The translations under genes and the position numbers were made by a program. From Actinobacillus succinogenes 130Z (GTDB taxonomy: Bacteria > Pseudomonadota > Gammaproteobacteria > Enterobacterales > Pasteurellaceae): a DNA stretch of 64,000 bases. The DNA lies in the NCBI RefSeq assembly GCF_000017245.1, contig NC_009655.1, forward strand, positions 372,001 to 436,000, in the 5' to 3' direction. Numbering within the stretch: the stretch's first letter is position 1; every line of letters begins with the position of its first letter. Shown one piece after another: positions 53,917 to 63,154 of the stretch. Below the pieces are notes generated by a model, which had not been told where the DNA came from, ran no database searches, and worked only from the letters and a program-made list of their open reading frames with translations.

Positions 53917-55517
53917 TGAAACTTTCATATGATGCTTTAAATTCAAAAGAATGGCAGGAAAAGGGGTATCAATTGCCCCGATTCGGCATTTCCGATGTAG
54001 TAAGTAACACAAAACAACAACCGGTTTGGCTTCATTTGGGGGCCGGCAATATTTTCCGCGCCTTTTTAGCCAATCTGCAACAGCGTTTGCTGAATCAGGG
54101 CGACGCGCAACAAGGGATTATCGTCGCGGAAGGGTTTGATTACGAAATTATCGAGAAAGCCTATCAACCCTTTGATAACCTTTGCGTATTCGCCAAATTA
54201 AAAAATGATCACTCGGTGGATAAAATCGTGGTGGCCAGTATTGTGGAAAGCTTGCGCATGGATCCGGCGTTTACACAGGATTTCAGCCGTTTGAAAGCGA
54301 TTTTCCAGTCGCCGTCGCTGCAAATGGTCAGCTTAACCATTACGGAAAAAGGCTATTTAATCAAAGGATTGGACGGCGAATACTATCCGGCGGTGAAAGC
54401 AGACTTTGAAGAGGGACCGGCAAAACCGCAGAGTTATATCGGTAAGATTATTGCCTTATTGCACGAACGCTTTGCTGTCGGCGCGTTACCGTTGGCGGTC
54501 GTCAGCATGGATAATATGTCTAAAAACGGTGAAAAATTGCAAAAAGTGATTTTGGAATTTGCCGAACAATGGAAAAAGTGCGGTCATTTATCGCAAGATT
54601 TTTTAGATTATTTAAATTCGGATAAAATCAGCTTCCCTTGGTCGATGATTGATAAAATCACACCGCGCCCCGACACGGAAGTGCAACAGCAATTACAAAA
54701 CGACGGTATTGAAAATCTGGCGCCGGTCGTGACGTCGAAAAATACCTATGTCGCGCCTTTCGTGAATGCGGAAGAATTAGAATATCTTGCCGTCGAAGAC
54801 GACTTCCCGAACGGTCGCCCGGCATTAGAGAAAGTCGGCGTAATTTTTGCCGATCGCGATACCGTGAATAAAATCGAAACCATGAAAGTGACCACTTGTC
54901 TCAATCCGTTGCATACCGGTTTGGCCATTTTCGGTTGTCTGCTCGGTTTCACCAAAATTTCTACCGAAGTGCAAGATGCGGACTTGTCGGCGTTAATTCG
55001 GAAGTTAGGTTATCAGGAAGGTTTACCGGTGGTGATTGATCCGCAATTAATCAATCCGAAACAATTCCTCGATGAAGTCATTAATATTCGTTTTTCCAAC
55101 GATTTCATTCCGGATACGCCTCAGCGTATTGCGACGGATACGTCGCAAAAACTGGCTATCCGCTTCGGCGAAACGATTAAATCCTACGTGAAAGCCGGTA
55201 AATCGACAGATAGTCTGGTCGCTATTCCGTTGATTTTTGCAGGTTGGCTACGTTATTTATTGGGTATTGACGATGAAGGTCAGCCGTTCGAAAACAGTCC
55301 GGATCCGCGTTTAACCGAATTAAAAGCAAAACTCGCTAATATAACGTTGGGAAGTGTAGTATCATCAGCAACCTTAAAACCGATTTTATCGGATAAAAGC
55401 ATTTTCGGTGTGGATCTGTATGAAGTCGGTCTAGCGGGCAGAGTTGAACAATATTTCAACGAATTATTAGTAGGCGTGGGGGCGGTAAGAACTAGCTTAC
55501 ATAAATATGTAAATTAA
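53916..55517 (+). CDS. uxuB: Mannitol-dehydrogenase-family oxidoreductase, probable fructuronate reductase
   Basis: Long-chain polyol dehydrogenase family member (533 aa with the ATG that overlaps the uxuA stop). Visible motifs are the N-terminal HLGAGNIFRAFLA dinucleotide loop, VVSMDNMSKNGEKLQ, and the SFPWSMIDKITPRP stretch typical of the family, plus the K-x5-N-x2-H-like KVTTCLNPLHTGLA. It would convert D-fructuronate to D-mannonate, the substrate of UxuA. It is longer than E. coli UxuB (486), so a different keto-sugar acid is possible. Confidence 0.8.
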   Translation: MKLSYDALNSKEWQEKGYQLPRFGISDVVSNTKQQPVWLHLGAGNIFRAFLANLQQRLLNQGDAQQGIIVAEGFDYEIIEKAYQPFDNLCVFAKLKNDHSVDKIVVASIVESLRMDPAFTQDFSRLKAIFQSPSLQMVSLTITEKGYLIKGLDGEYYPAVKADFEEGPAKPQSYIGKIIALLHERFAVGALPLAVVSMDNMSKNGEKLQKVILEFAEQWKKCGHLSQDFLDYLNSDKISFPWSMIDKITPRPDTEVQQQLQNDGIENLAPVVTSKNTYVAPFVNAEELEYLAVEDDFPNGRPALEKVGVIFADRDTVNKIETMKVTTCLNPLHTGLAIFGCLLGFTKISTEVQDADLSALIRKLGYQEGLPVVIDPQLINPKQFLDEVINIRFSNDFIPDTPQRIATDTSQKLAIRFGETIKSYVKAGKSTDSLVAIPLIFAGWLRYLLGIDDEGQPFENSPDPRLTELKAKLANITLGSVVSSATLKPILSDKSIFGVDLYEVGLAGRVEQYFNELLVGVGAVRTSLHKYVN

Positions 55518-55526
55518 GGTAGTAAA

Positions 55527-56207
55527 ATGATAGAGCCAAAGCTTCGAGAATCCTCGCGGGATTACGCATATCGCGTAATCAGAGAAATGATCGTCAACAT
55601 GGAGTTAGTCCCCGGAAGTAAAGTCAGTGAAATAGAGTTAGCCAATTTATTAGGCATCAGTCGGACTCCCGTTAGGGAAGCGTTAATAGATCTCGCCCGT
55701 AACGGCGCAGTTACTATACAACCGCAAAAAGGAACGTTTATTTCATTGATAGATTCGGATCTCGTGGAAGAGGCTCGTTTTTTGCGAAAAACCTTAGAGA
55801 AAGAAGTCATTGCGCTATTATGTGAAGATTCTTACCAAAAGGATCTTCATATTTTAGATGAAAGTCTCAGTTTGCAGGAATTTTATTTGAAGCAAGGTAA
55901 TTATGAAAAATTTTTAGAGTTGGATAACGAATTTCATCAGTTATTTTTCAAAATCACCCACAAAGATCGAATTTATGCATTAATGAAAGGGTTGAATATT
56001 CATTTTGACCGGGCAAGAACCTCTATCTTTAAGAAAAAACCGTCTATAAAAACACTGGAAGAACATAAAATTCTGCTGAAAGCTATTCACAACCAGGACA
56101 AAGATACGGCGACTCAATGCATTGAGCGGCATTTATATCAATACGAACTGGATAAAGATAGTTTTGAGAAAGAATACAGCCATTATTTCAATAAGAGTGG
56201 TAATTAA
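55527..56207 (+). CDS. GntR-family regulator with FCD domain
   Basis: Local regulator of the hexuronate genes (226 aa). The winged helix-turn-helix is at about 13-75 (GSKVSEIELANLLGISRTPVREAL) and the all-helical FCD ligand domain follows, with metal-type residues in DNEFHQLFF and HKILL. It looks like the VanR-type FCD subgroup rather than a clear UxuR orthologue, so I leave the symbol empty. It ends immediately before kdgK with no gap. Confidence 0.88.
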   Translation: MIEPKLRESSRDYAYRVIREMIVNMELVPGSKVSEIELANLLGISRTPVREALIDLARNGAVTIQPQKGTFISLIDSDLVEEARFLRKTLEKEVIALLCEDSYQKDLHILDESLSLQEFYLKQGNYEKFLELDNEFHQLFFKITHKDRIYALMKGLNIHFDRARTSIFKKKPSIKTLEEHKILLKAIHNQDKDTATQCIERHLYQYELDKDSFEKEYSHYFNKSGN

Positions 56208-57146
56208 ATGAAAAAACTCGCTCTAATCGGAGAATGCATGATAGAGCTGAACGGCGAGCCGTTCGGCACTATGCGTCAGACTTACGGCGGCGATACGCTG
56301 AATACGGCGACTTATGTGGCGCGCGTCAGCTCGCCCGAACGGATTCAGGTATGTTACGTATCCGCCTTGGGCACGGATAAATTGAGTCAGGGCATGATTG
56401 ACCGCTGGCAGGGGGACGGCATTCAGACGGATTGGGTGCTGCGCGATGAAAACCGTTCCGCCGGTCTGTATCTGATTCAGTTAGACAAACAAGGCGAACG
56501 GACGTTTTTATATTGGCGCAACCAATCCGCCGCCCGTTACTTGCTGCAACACCCGGATTATCCTCAGGTTCTCTCCGCCCTGAAAAGTGCGGACATGATT
56601 TATTTAAGCGGCATCAGTCTGGCAATCTTGCCGGAAAACGACCGCACTTTGCTGATTGCACAATTGCGCGAATTGAAAAAAGCCGGCGTGGAAATCGCCT
56701 TCGACAGCAACTTCCGTCCGAAATTATGGGACAGCCTCGCACAGGCGCAAGCCTGTTATCGAGCCTTGTTACCGTTAGTGGATGTGGCGTTAGTCACCTT
56801 TGACGACGAAGAAATGCTGTGGTCGGATACGGACGAACAAGCCACTATCACCCGCTTGTCCGCCTTCGATATTCCGAAAATCATCGTAAAACAAGGCAGT
56901 CTGGGTGCCACGATTTGTGAAAACGGCACGCAGACCTTCGTTCCGACGATTCCCGTCGAAAACGTAACGGACACCACTTCCGCCGGCGATTCCTTCAACG
57001 CCGGTTTTCTGGCGGGCTATTTACAGGGCAAACCGTTGACCGTTTGTTGCGAGCAAGGTAACCGACTGGCGGGCATCGTGATTCAACATAAAGGCGCGAT
57101 AATCGACCCTGCCGCCACCGAAGCGTTACGCGCAGCGTTTAATTAA
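56208..57146 (+). CDS. kdgK: 2-keto-3-deoxygluconate kinase
   Basis: PfkB-family sugar kinase (312 aa) phosphorylating KDG to KDPG. N-terminal IGECMIELNGEPFG, the YGGDTLNTATYVAR substrate motif, and the C-terminal TTSAGDSFNAGFLAGY with the catalytic Asp are seen. Its ATG follows directly on the regulator's stop codon. Base composition is visibly richer in GC than the preceding regulator, and it contains two uptake-like cores. Confidence 0.94.
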   Translation: MKKLALIGECMIELNGEPFGTMRQTYGGDTLNTATYVARVSSPERIQVCYVSALGTDKLSQGMIDRWQGDGIQTDWVLRDENRSAGLYLIQLDKQGERTFLYWRNQSAARYLLQHPDYPQVLSALKSADMIYLSGISLAILPENDRTLLIAQLRELKKAGVEIAFDSNFRPKLWDSLAQAQACYRALLPLVDVALVTFDDEEMLWSDTDEQATITRLSAFDIPKIIVKQGSLGATICENGTQTFVPTIPVENVTDTTSAGDSFNAGFLAGYLQGKPLTVCCEQGNRLAGIVIQHKGAIIDPAATEALRAAFN

Positions 57147-57175
57147 ATACAAGATAGAAAAATTAAGGACGGATT

Positions 57176-57814
57176 ATGGCTTACAGCACCGAACAAATTA
57201 TCGAAAAACTCAGCCGACTGAAAGTGGTCCCGGTGATAGCCGTGGATGAGGCGAAGGACATTATTCCCTTAGTGCAAACCTTATCGGACAACGGTTTACC
57301 GGTGGCGGAAATCACCTTCCGTTCGGCGGCGGGTGAAGAAGCGATTCGGTTAACCCGTCAGCATTTTCCCGACGTACTGATTGCGGCAGGAACCGTGCTG
57401 ACCCCGGCACAAGCGGTGGCGGCTAAAAACGCCGGCGCGGATTGCATTGTGACGCCGGGATTTAACCCGAATATCGTCAGACTTTGCCAAGCGTTGGACT
57501 TACCCGTTACGCCGGGGGTCAACAACCCGATGGCGATTGAAGCGGCATTGGAATTAGGCGTGAAGGCGGTGAAATTCTTCCCGGCGGAAGCCAGCGGCGG
57601 GGTGAATATGATTAAAGCGTTGCTCGGACCTTATGCAAACCTGCAGATTATGCCGACGGGCGGCATTTCGCCTTCGAACATCAAAGATTATCTCGCCGTT
57701 CCGAACGTTGTGGCCTGCGGCGGTTCCTGGTTTGTGGATAAGGCGCTGATTAAGTCGCAGAACTGGGATGAAATCGGGCGCTTGGTACGCGAAGCGGTGG
57801 AATTGGTCAGCTAA
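57176..57814 (+). CDS. eda: KDPG/KHG aldolase
   Basis: Cleaves 2-keto-3-deoxy-6-phosphogluconate to pyruvate and glyceraldehyde-3-phosphate. The 212-residue protein (E. coli 213) has the Schiff-base Lys133 in VKFFPAE, catalytic Glu45 in VAEITFR, and the phosphate-binding GGISPSN. It ends the hexuronate operon, completing the route from fructuronate to central metabolism. Confidence 0.96.
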   Translation: MAYSTEQIIEKLSRLKVVPVIAVDEAKDIIPLVQTLSDNGLPVAEITFRSAAGEEAIRLTRQHFPDVLIAAGTVLTPAQAVAAKNAGADCIVTPGFNPNIVRLCQALDLPVTPGVNNPMAIEAALELGVKAVKFFPAEASGGVNMIKALLGPYANLQIMPTGGISPSNIKDYLAVPNVVACGGSWFVDKALIKSQNWDEIGRLVREAVELVS

Positions 57815-57935
57815 AACCGTGTTAAAACAATAACCGGAGAAACCGGTCAGGGCGACGATAAGAACCGCTGGAGAGAAGAACGCTCATTCGGTTCTTGTTC
57901 GGTTGGGGTGCAGCCGGGGCAAATTGGTATAATAG

Positions 57936-57964
57936 AAAAAGAGTGGGGTTTACCCACTCTTTTT
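57936..57964. terminator. Strong bidirectional terminator between eda and gdhA
   Basis: AAAAAGAGTGGG (57936-57947), 5-base loop, CCCACTCTTTTT (57953-57964): a perfect 12-bp stem with A- and T-runs at either side, between the convergent ends of eda and gdhA. Confidence 0.92.
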
Positions 57965-58007
57965 GGTTAAAAGTTTTTAATCAAACAACATTCGATTGGC
58001 AAACCGA

Positions 58008-59357
58008 TTAGTAAACGCCTTGCGCCAACATCGCGTCGGCTACTTTTACGAAACCGGCGATGTTTGCACCGGCAACATAGTTGATATTCCCTTGTTCGTC
58101 GGTACCGTATTTTTTACAGTTGGCATGGATGTCCAGCATGATGTTATGCAGTTTTTGGTCGACTACTTCGGCCGTCCAGTATTCACGCTGCGAACCCTGC
58201 GCCATTTCGAGGCCTGAAGTCGCCACACCGCCGGCATTGGCCGCTTTACCCGGTCCGAACAACACCCCGGCTTGTTGCAATGCTTCGGTCGCTTCAATAG
58301 TCGTCGGCATATTCGCACCTTCCGCCACTAATTGCACACCGTTTGCGATTAAGGTTTTTGCAGCGTCCAAATCCAATTCGTTTTGCGTTGCGCATGGTAA
58401 TGCGATATCGGCTTTTACCGTCCACGGTTTTTCACCGGCAACATATTTTAAGCCGAATTTTTCCGCATAATCTTTTACACGACCGCGTTGAACGTTTTTG
58501 ATTTCCAATAATGCGGCTAATTTTTCCGCAGTAAAGCCCGCTTCATCATAAACATAACCGGAACTGTCGGAGCAAGTGACCACTTTCGCGCCTAATTGAA
58601 GCGCTTTTTCAATAGCGTATTGCGCTACGTTACCGGAACCGGACACGAGCACGGTTTTGCCGTCGAAAGATTGACCTTTTTCCGCCAACATTGCTTGTGC
58701 GAAGTAAACCAAACCGTATCCCGTGGCTTCCGGGCGAATCAAGCTGCCGCCGAATGACAAACCGCGACCGGTAAACACGCATGCGGCTTGGTTAGATAAT
58801 TTTTTCATATAACCGGCAAGATAACCTACTTCACGACCGCCTACACCGATATCACCCGCCGGTACGTCCGTATCCGGACCCACGTGACGATATAATTCCG
58901 AGATTAACGCTTGGCAGAAACGCATGACTTCGCCGTCGGATTTGCCCTTAGGATCAAAGTCGGAACCGCCTTTACCGCCGCCCATCGGTAATGTAGTTAA
59001 CGCGTTTTTGAAGATTTGTTCGAAGCCTAAGAATTTCAGAATAGATAAGTTAACGGACGGATGGAAACGCATACCGCCTTTAAACGGACCGATCGCACTG
59101 TTAAATTGCACGCGGAAAGCTCGGTTAACCTGAGTCTGACCTTTGTCATCCGTCCATGCCACCCGGAACTGGATAGCGCGTTCCGGTTCAACCAAGCGTT
59201 CCAATAAGGCTTGTGAGCGATATTGCGGATTTTTTTCCAGGAACGGCCAGATTGATGTAAACACTTCACGTACGGCCTGTAAAAATTCCGGCTGATTACC
59301 GTCGCGTTTTGCCACCAAAGCTAAAAATTCTTCTAATGATGCTACCGAGTTTGACAT
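58008..59357 (-). CDS. gdhA: NADP-specific glutamate dehydrogenase
   Basis: Makes glutamate from 2-oxoglutarate and ammonium. The 449-residue protein (E. coli 447) has the substrate-binding GPFKGGMRFHP (about 89-99), catalytic Lys region LPMGGGKGGSDFDPKGKSD, the PAGDIGVGGREVGYL block and the dinucleotide motif VSGSGNVAQYA. It is monocistronic, with AAGGAT as ribosome site and TAATAT/TACAAT candidate -10 boxes about 35 bases upstream. Confidence 0.97.
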   Translation of the reverse strand: MSNSVASLEEFLALVAKRDGNQPEFLQAVREVFTSIWPFLEKNPQYRSQALLERLVEPERAIQFRVAWTDDKGQTQVNRAFRVQFNSAIGPFKGGMRFHPSVNLSILKFLGFEQIFKNALTTLPMGGGKGGSDFDPKGKSDGEVMRFCQALISELYRHVGPDTDVPAGDIGVGGREVGYLAGYMKKLSNQAACVFTGRGLSFGGSLIRPEATGYGLVYFAQAMLAEKGQSFDGKTVLVSGSGNVAQYAIEKALQLGAKVVTCSDSSGYVYDEAGFTAEKLAALLEIKNVQRGRVKDYAEKFGLKYVAGEKPWTVKADIALPCATQNELDLDAAKTLIANGVQLVAEGANMPTTIEATEALQQAGVLFGPGKAANAGGVATSGLEMAQGSQREYWTAEVVDQKLHNIMLDIHANCKKYGTDEQGNINYVAGANIAGFVKVADAMLAQGVY

Positions 59358-59712
59358 GATAAAATCCTTCTTAATGTTGAATGCTTGTCATTGTAATATT
59401 ACGCCGTTTTATCGGCTCGTCCTTAATATGCAATAGAACAAAACGGAAAATCAAACGATTTCTTGGTGAGAGGCGTAAAAAAGAAAAAAATGCTTTTTGT
59501 TATTAAATTATATATAAAAAATAATTGGTTTTATTATCTGAATTTTAAAAATTTGACTGGAATTTAAGAAGGTTTATGTTTTAATACATAAAAACCATTC
59601 TTTTTTCTAATTGGGATTAGCGTAAAAATGCTTCGCTCTCTACAGCTAAAATTATTTTGAAACGACTCAAAGTGCGGTTGTTTTTGCGCTTGATTTTTTA
59701 TGAGGAATAATA
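59358..59712. other. AT-rich gene-free spacer between gdhA and the CRISPR locus
   Basis: Apart from the gdhA promoter region (about 59358-59420) and one uptake core near 59668-59676, I see no gene. A weak hairpin (GGTTTATGT/ACATAAAAACC, about 59570-59596) is present. The stretch is strongly A/T-rich and may mark the junction of the CRISPR locus with the chromosome. Confidence 0.6.
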
Positions 59713-59815
59713 ATAAAAAACGATGCCCCCTGAGGAAGTCCCAGGAGGCAGAGCGTTGCGAGAAATTTATCTCTTATTGTAACAACGTTTTTCATTTCGC
59801 AGTGCCATTACAATG
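59713..59815 (-). ncRNA. tracrRNA of the type II-C CRISPR system
   Basis: About 100 nt read on the minus strand. The 5' part ATTGTAATGGCACTGCGAAAT (59814 downward) is an anti-repeat: its complement contains TTTCATTTCGCAGTGC and TACAAT, the right half of Neisseria/Pasteurella type II-C repeats. Then come a nexus with GAGA/TCTC hairpin, the CGCAACGCTCTGCC segment shared with the N. meningitidis tracrRNA (recalled), a terminal hairpin (59750-59742 with 59732-59724, 9 bp) and a T-run at 59720-59715. It lies divergent from cas9 with its start about 104 bases from the cas9 start codon. Confidence 0.92.
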
Positions 59816-59821
59816 AATTCA

Positions 59822-59850
59822 ATTGTAAATTTACTTCAATTTTTCGTCAA
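59822..59850 (-). promoter_or_regulatory. tracrRNA promoter
   Basis: On the minus strand a -35 TTGACG (59850-59845) and a -10 TACAAT (59827-59822) are separated by exactly 17 bases. Transcription would start near 59815, right at the anti-repeat. A 7-bp inverted repeat, TTACAAT (59808-59814) and ATTGTAA (59822-59828), overlaps the -10 and start point. Confidence 0.85.
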
Positions 59851-59918
59851 TATATTTCTATTATTTGATTAAAAATTGTTACAATCCCAGCAACTTTCTA
59901 GATTGTGGGAGATGAGCT

Positions 59919-62900
59919 GTGAACAACATGAATTTAAATTATATTTTAGGTTTAGATCTTGGTATTGCTTCAGTTGGTTGGGCTGTGGTGGAAATTGATG
60001 AGCAAGAAAATCCACAGCGTTTAATTGATGTGGGCGTGCGAACCTTTGACCGTGCAGAAGTGCTGAAAACGGGCGAAAGTTTGGCATTGGCTCGTCGCTT
60101 AGCTCGTTCTTCTCGCCGTTTGGTGAAACGTCGTGCTGAACGAATTAAGAAAGCTAAACGTTTACTGAAAGCAGAAAATCTGTTGCTTTCAGCCGATGAA
60201 ATCTTGCCAAACGAGGCGTGGCAGTTGCGTGTAAAAGGCTTAGATCAAAAGTTGGAGCGTCAAGAATGGGCGGCGGTGTTGTTACATTTATTAAAACATC
60301 GCGGCTATTTATCGCAACGCAAAAACGAAAGCAAAAGTGAAAATAAAGAACTCGGGGCTTTGTTGTCAGGTGTGGCGATCAATCATCAAATTTTGCAATC
60401 TGCCGAATATCGCACGCCTGCGGAAATTGCGGTGAACAAATTCCAAGCGGAAGAAGGACATATTCGCAATCAGCGTGGCGCTTATACGCATACGTTTAGC
60501 CGTTTGGATTTATTAGCAGAAATGGAATTATTATTCCAACGTCAAGCCACATTGGGCAATCCGCACACTTCTACAAAATTATTGGAAAATTTGACCGCTT
60601 TATTGATGTGGCAAAAGCCAGCCTTGGCAGGCGAAGCCATTTTGAAAATGTTGGGTAAATGTACTTTTGAGCCAACTGAATATAAAGCAGCGAAAAATAG
60701 CTATTCAGCCGAGCGTTTTGTTTGGCTCACCAAGCTGAATAATTTACGCATTTTAGAACAGGGCGCAGAGCGAGCTTTAACTGATAACGAACGTTTTGCG
60801 TTACTCGATCAGCCTTATGAAAAAGCCAAACTGACTTACGCCCAAGTTCGCACACTGCTTGGCTTATCGGACGAGGCGATTTTTAAAGGTTTACGTTATC
60901 AAGGCGAAGATAAAAAAGCCGTGGAAACGAAAACGACTTTAATGGAAGTGAAAGCCTATCATCAAATTCGCAAAGCCTTGGAAGGGTTGGATTTAAAAGC
61001 AGAGTGGAACGAGCTGAAAAATAATCCTGCGTTGTTAGATGAAATCGGCACGGCATTTTCGCTGTATAAAACTGATGACGATATTCATCGTTATTTAGAT
61101 GGCAAGTTATCAGAAAGCGTATTGAATGCCTTATTAGAAAATCTCAATTTCGATAAATTTATTCAGCTTTCGCTTAAAGCATTACAACAAATTTTGCCAT
61201 TAATGTTGCAAGGGCAACGTTATGATGAAGCGGTTTCTGCGATTTATGGTGATCATTATGGTAAAAAATCGGACGAAATTGACCGCTTGTTGCCGAACAT
61301 TCCCACCGATGAAATCCGCAATCCTGTGGTGTTACGCACGCTAACCCAAGCTCGTAAAGTAATCAATGCGGTGGTGCGTTTATATGGTTCGCCTGCTCGT
61401 ATTCATATTGAAACAGGGCGTGAAGTGGGCAAATCCTATCAAGATCGTAAGAAGTTGGAGAAACAGCAGGAAGAAAACCGCAAACAGCGTGAAAATGCGG
61501 TGAAAAAATTCAAAGAATATTTTCCGAATTTTGTTGGCGAGCCAAAAGGTAAAGATATTCTGAAAATGCGTTTGTATGAGTTGCAACAAGCGAAATGTCT
61601 ATATTCAGGCAAATCGTTGGAATTATATCGCTTGTTGGAAAAAGGCTACGTGGAAGTGGATCACGCCCTGCCGTTTTCTCGCACTTGGGACGACAGTTTT
61701 AATAACAAAGTGCTAGTGCTTGCTAATGAAAACCAAAACAAAGGCAACGCCACGCCTTATGAATGGTTAGACGGCAAAAATAACAGCGAAGGCTGGCAAC
61801 ATTTTGTGGCACGAGTGCAGACCAGCGGTTTTTCTTATGCGAAAAAACAACGGGTTCTAATTCAAGAATTAGATGAAAAAAGTTTTATTGAGCGTAATTT
61901 AAATGACACTCGCTATGTCGCTCGTTTCTTGTGCAACCATATTGCCGATAATATGTTGCTGACAGGCAAAGGCAAACGAAAAGTTTTTGCTTCAAATGGA
62001 CAAATTACAGCTTTATTACGTGGTTGCTGGGGACTACAAAAAGTTCGTGAAAACAATGATCGTCATCATGCACTAGATGCGGTTGTGGTAGCTTGTTCGA
62101 CAAAGTCTATGCAAGATAAGATAACTAAATTTGTTAAATATAAAGAAGGTAGATTATTTAAAGATAAAAAAGATGGAGTGTATAAGGGAGAACGTATTAA
62201 CCGTGAAACAGGTGAGATTATTTCGCTCCATTTCCCAACGCCGTGGAAGTTCTTTAAAGAAAATGTGGAAATTCGCATTTTTAGTGAAAACCCGAAATTA
62301 GAACTGGAAAACCGCTTGCCTGATTATCCGCAATACAATCACGAATTTGTGCAACCGCTGTTTGTCTCTCGTATGCCAACTCGCAAAATGACGGGGCAAG
62401 GACATATGGAAACGGTGAAATCGGCGAAACGTTTAGATAAAGGGCTAAGCGTGTTAAAAGTGCCTTTAACGCAGCTTAAACTGAGCGATTTAGAACGAAT
62501 GGTCAATCGTGAGCGTGAAATGGCACTGTATGAAGCCTTAAAAGAATGTTTGGAGCAGTTTGGTAACGATCCAGCTAAAGCCTTTGCCGAACCTTTCTAT
62601 AAAAAAGGTGGTGCATTGGTAAAAGCGGTGCGAGTAGAGCAAACGCAGAAATCAGGTGTATTGGTGCGTAATGGCAATGGTGTCGCCGATAATGCAACAG
62701 GTTCAATAGTACGGGTTGATGTCTTTACCAAAGGTGGAAAATATTTCCTTGTGCCGATTTATACTTGGCAAGTAGCGAAAGGGATTTTGCCGAATAAGGC
62801 GGTTATTCAAGGTAAAGATGAAAGCGAATGGGAAGAAATGGATGAAAATGCTGTTTTTCAGTTTTCAATGCATAAAAATGATTTAATTAAAGTTAAAACG

Positions 62901-63116
62901 AAAAAAGGGGAAATTTTTGGTTACTTTAATGGTTTAGATCGTGCTACTGGCAGTATTGAGATTGAAGAACACGATTTAGAAAAATCAAAAGGAAAAAATG
63001 GCTCTCATCGTGGTTTAGGTGTAAAAACCGCTTTTTTCCTTGAAAAATACCAAGTCGATGAACTCGGTAAAAATATCCGTCCTTGTCGTCCAACAAAACG
63101 ACAACACGTGCGTTAA
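59919..63116 (+). CDS. cas9: Type II-C CRISPR-associated endonuclease Cas9
   Basis: RNA-guided DNA nuclease, 1065 aa, compact type II-C class. GTG at 59919 has GGGAG seven bases upstream; an ATG three codons later (59928) is the alternative. RuvC-I GLDLGIASVGWA with Asp13; Arg-rich bridge helix 57-84; RuvC-II HIETGRE with Glu498; HNH with Asp581, His582 and Asn605; RuvC-III NDRHHALDA with Asp720; then wedge and PAM-interacting region to the C-terminus. All nuclease residues are intact, so it looks active. By recalled sequence it is closest to Pasteurella multocida Cas9. tracrRNA lies upstream, cas1 downstream. Confidence 0.97.
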   Translation: MNNMNLNYILGLDLGIASVGWAVVEIDEQENPQRLIDVGVRTFDRAEVLKTGESLALARRLARSSRRLVKRRAERIKKAKRLLKAENLLLSADEILPNEAWQLRVKGLDQKLERQEWAAVLLHLLKHRGYLSQRKNESKSENKELGALLSGVAINHQILQSAEYRTPAEIAVNKFQAEEGHIRNQRGAYTHTFSRLDLLAEMELLFQRQATLGNPHTSTKLLENLTALLMWQKPALAGEAILKMLGKCTFEPTEYKAAKNSYSAERFVWLTKLNNLRILEQGAERALTDNERFALLDQPYEKAKLTYAQVRTLLGLSDEAIFKGLRYQGEDKKAVETKTTLMEVKAYHQIRKALEGLDLKAEWNELKNNPALLDEIGTAFSLYKTDDDIHRYLDGKLSESVLNALLENLNFDKFIQLSLKALQQILPLMLQGQRYDEAVSAIYGDHYGKKSDEIDRLLPNIPTDEIRNPVVLRTLTQARKVINAVVRLYGSPARIHIETGREVGKSYQDRKKLEKQQEENRKQRENAVKKFKEYFPNFVGEPKGKDILKMRLYELQQAKCLYSGKSLELYRLLEKGYVEVDHALPFSRTWDDSFNNKVLVLANENQNKGNATPYEWLDGKNNSEGWQHFVARVQTSGFSYAKKQRVLIQELDEKSFIERNLNDTRYVARFLCNHIADNMLLTGKGKRKVFASNGQITALLRGCWGLQKVRENNDRHHALDAVVVACSTKSMQDKITKFVKYKEGRLFKDKKDGVYKGERINRETGEIISLHFPTPWKFFKENVEIRIFSENPKLELENRLPDYPQYNHEFVQPLFVSRMPTRKMTGQGHMETVKSAKRLDKGLSVLKVPLTQLKLSDLERMVNREREMALYEALKECLEQFGNDPAKAFAEPFYKKGGALVKAVRVEQTQKSGVLVRNGNGVADNATGSIVRVDVFTKGGKYFLVPIYTWQVAKGILPNKAVIQGKDESEWEEMDENAVFQFSMHKNDLIKVKTKKGEIFGYFNGLDRATGSIEIEEHDLEKSKGKNGSHRGLGVKTAFFLEKYQVDELGKNIRPCRPTKRQHVR

Positions 63117-63122
63117 ATCAGT

Positions 63123-63154
63123 CCCTACACTCTCACGAGTGTGGGGATTTTTTT
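63123..63154 (+). terminator. Intrinsic terminator between cas9 and cas1
   Basis: CCCTACACTC (63123-63132), loop TCAC, GAGTGTGGGG (63137-63146): a 10-bp stem with one T-G wobble, then seven Ts. It starts 6 bases after the cas9 stop, and cas1 begins 16 bases after the T-run. Confidence 0.85.

Noticed and set aside
55527..56207. Naming the GntR regulator uxuR
   Set aside because: Context fits, but the domain style looks like the VanR-type FCD subgroup rather than FadR-type UxuR, so the symbol is not secure.
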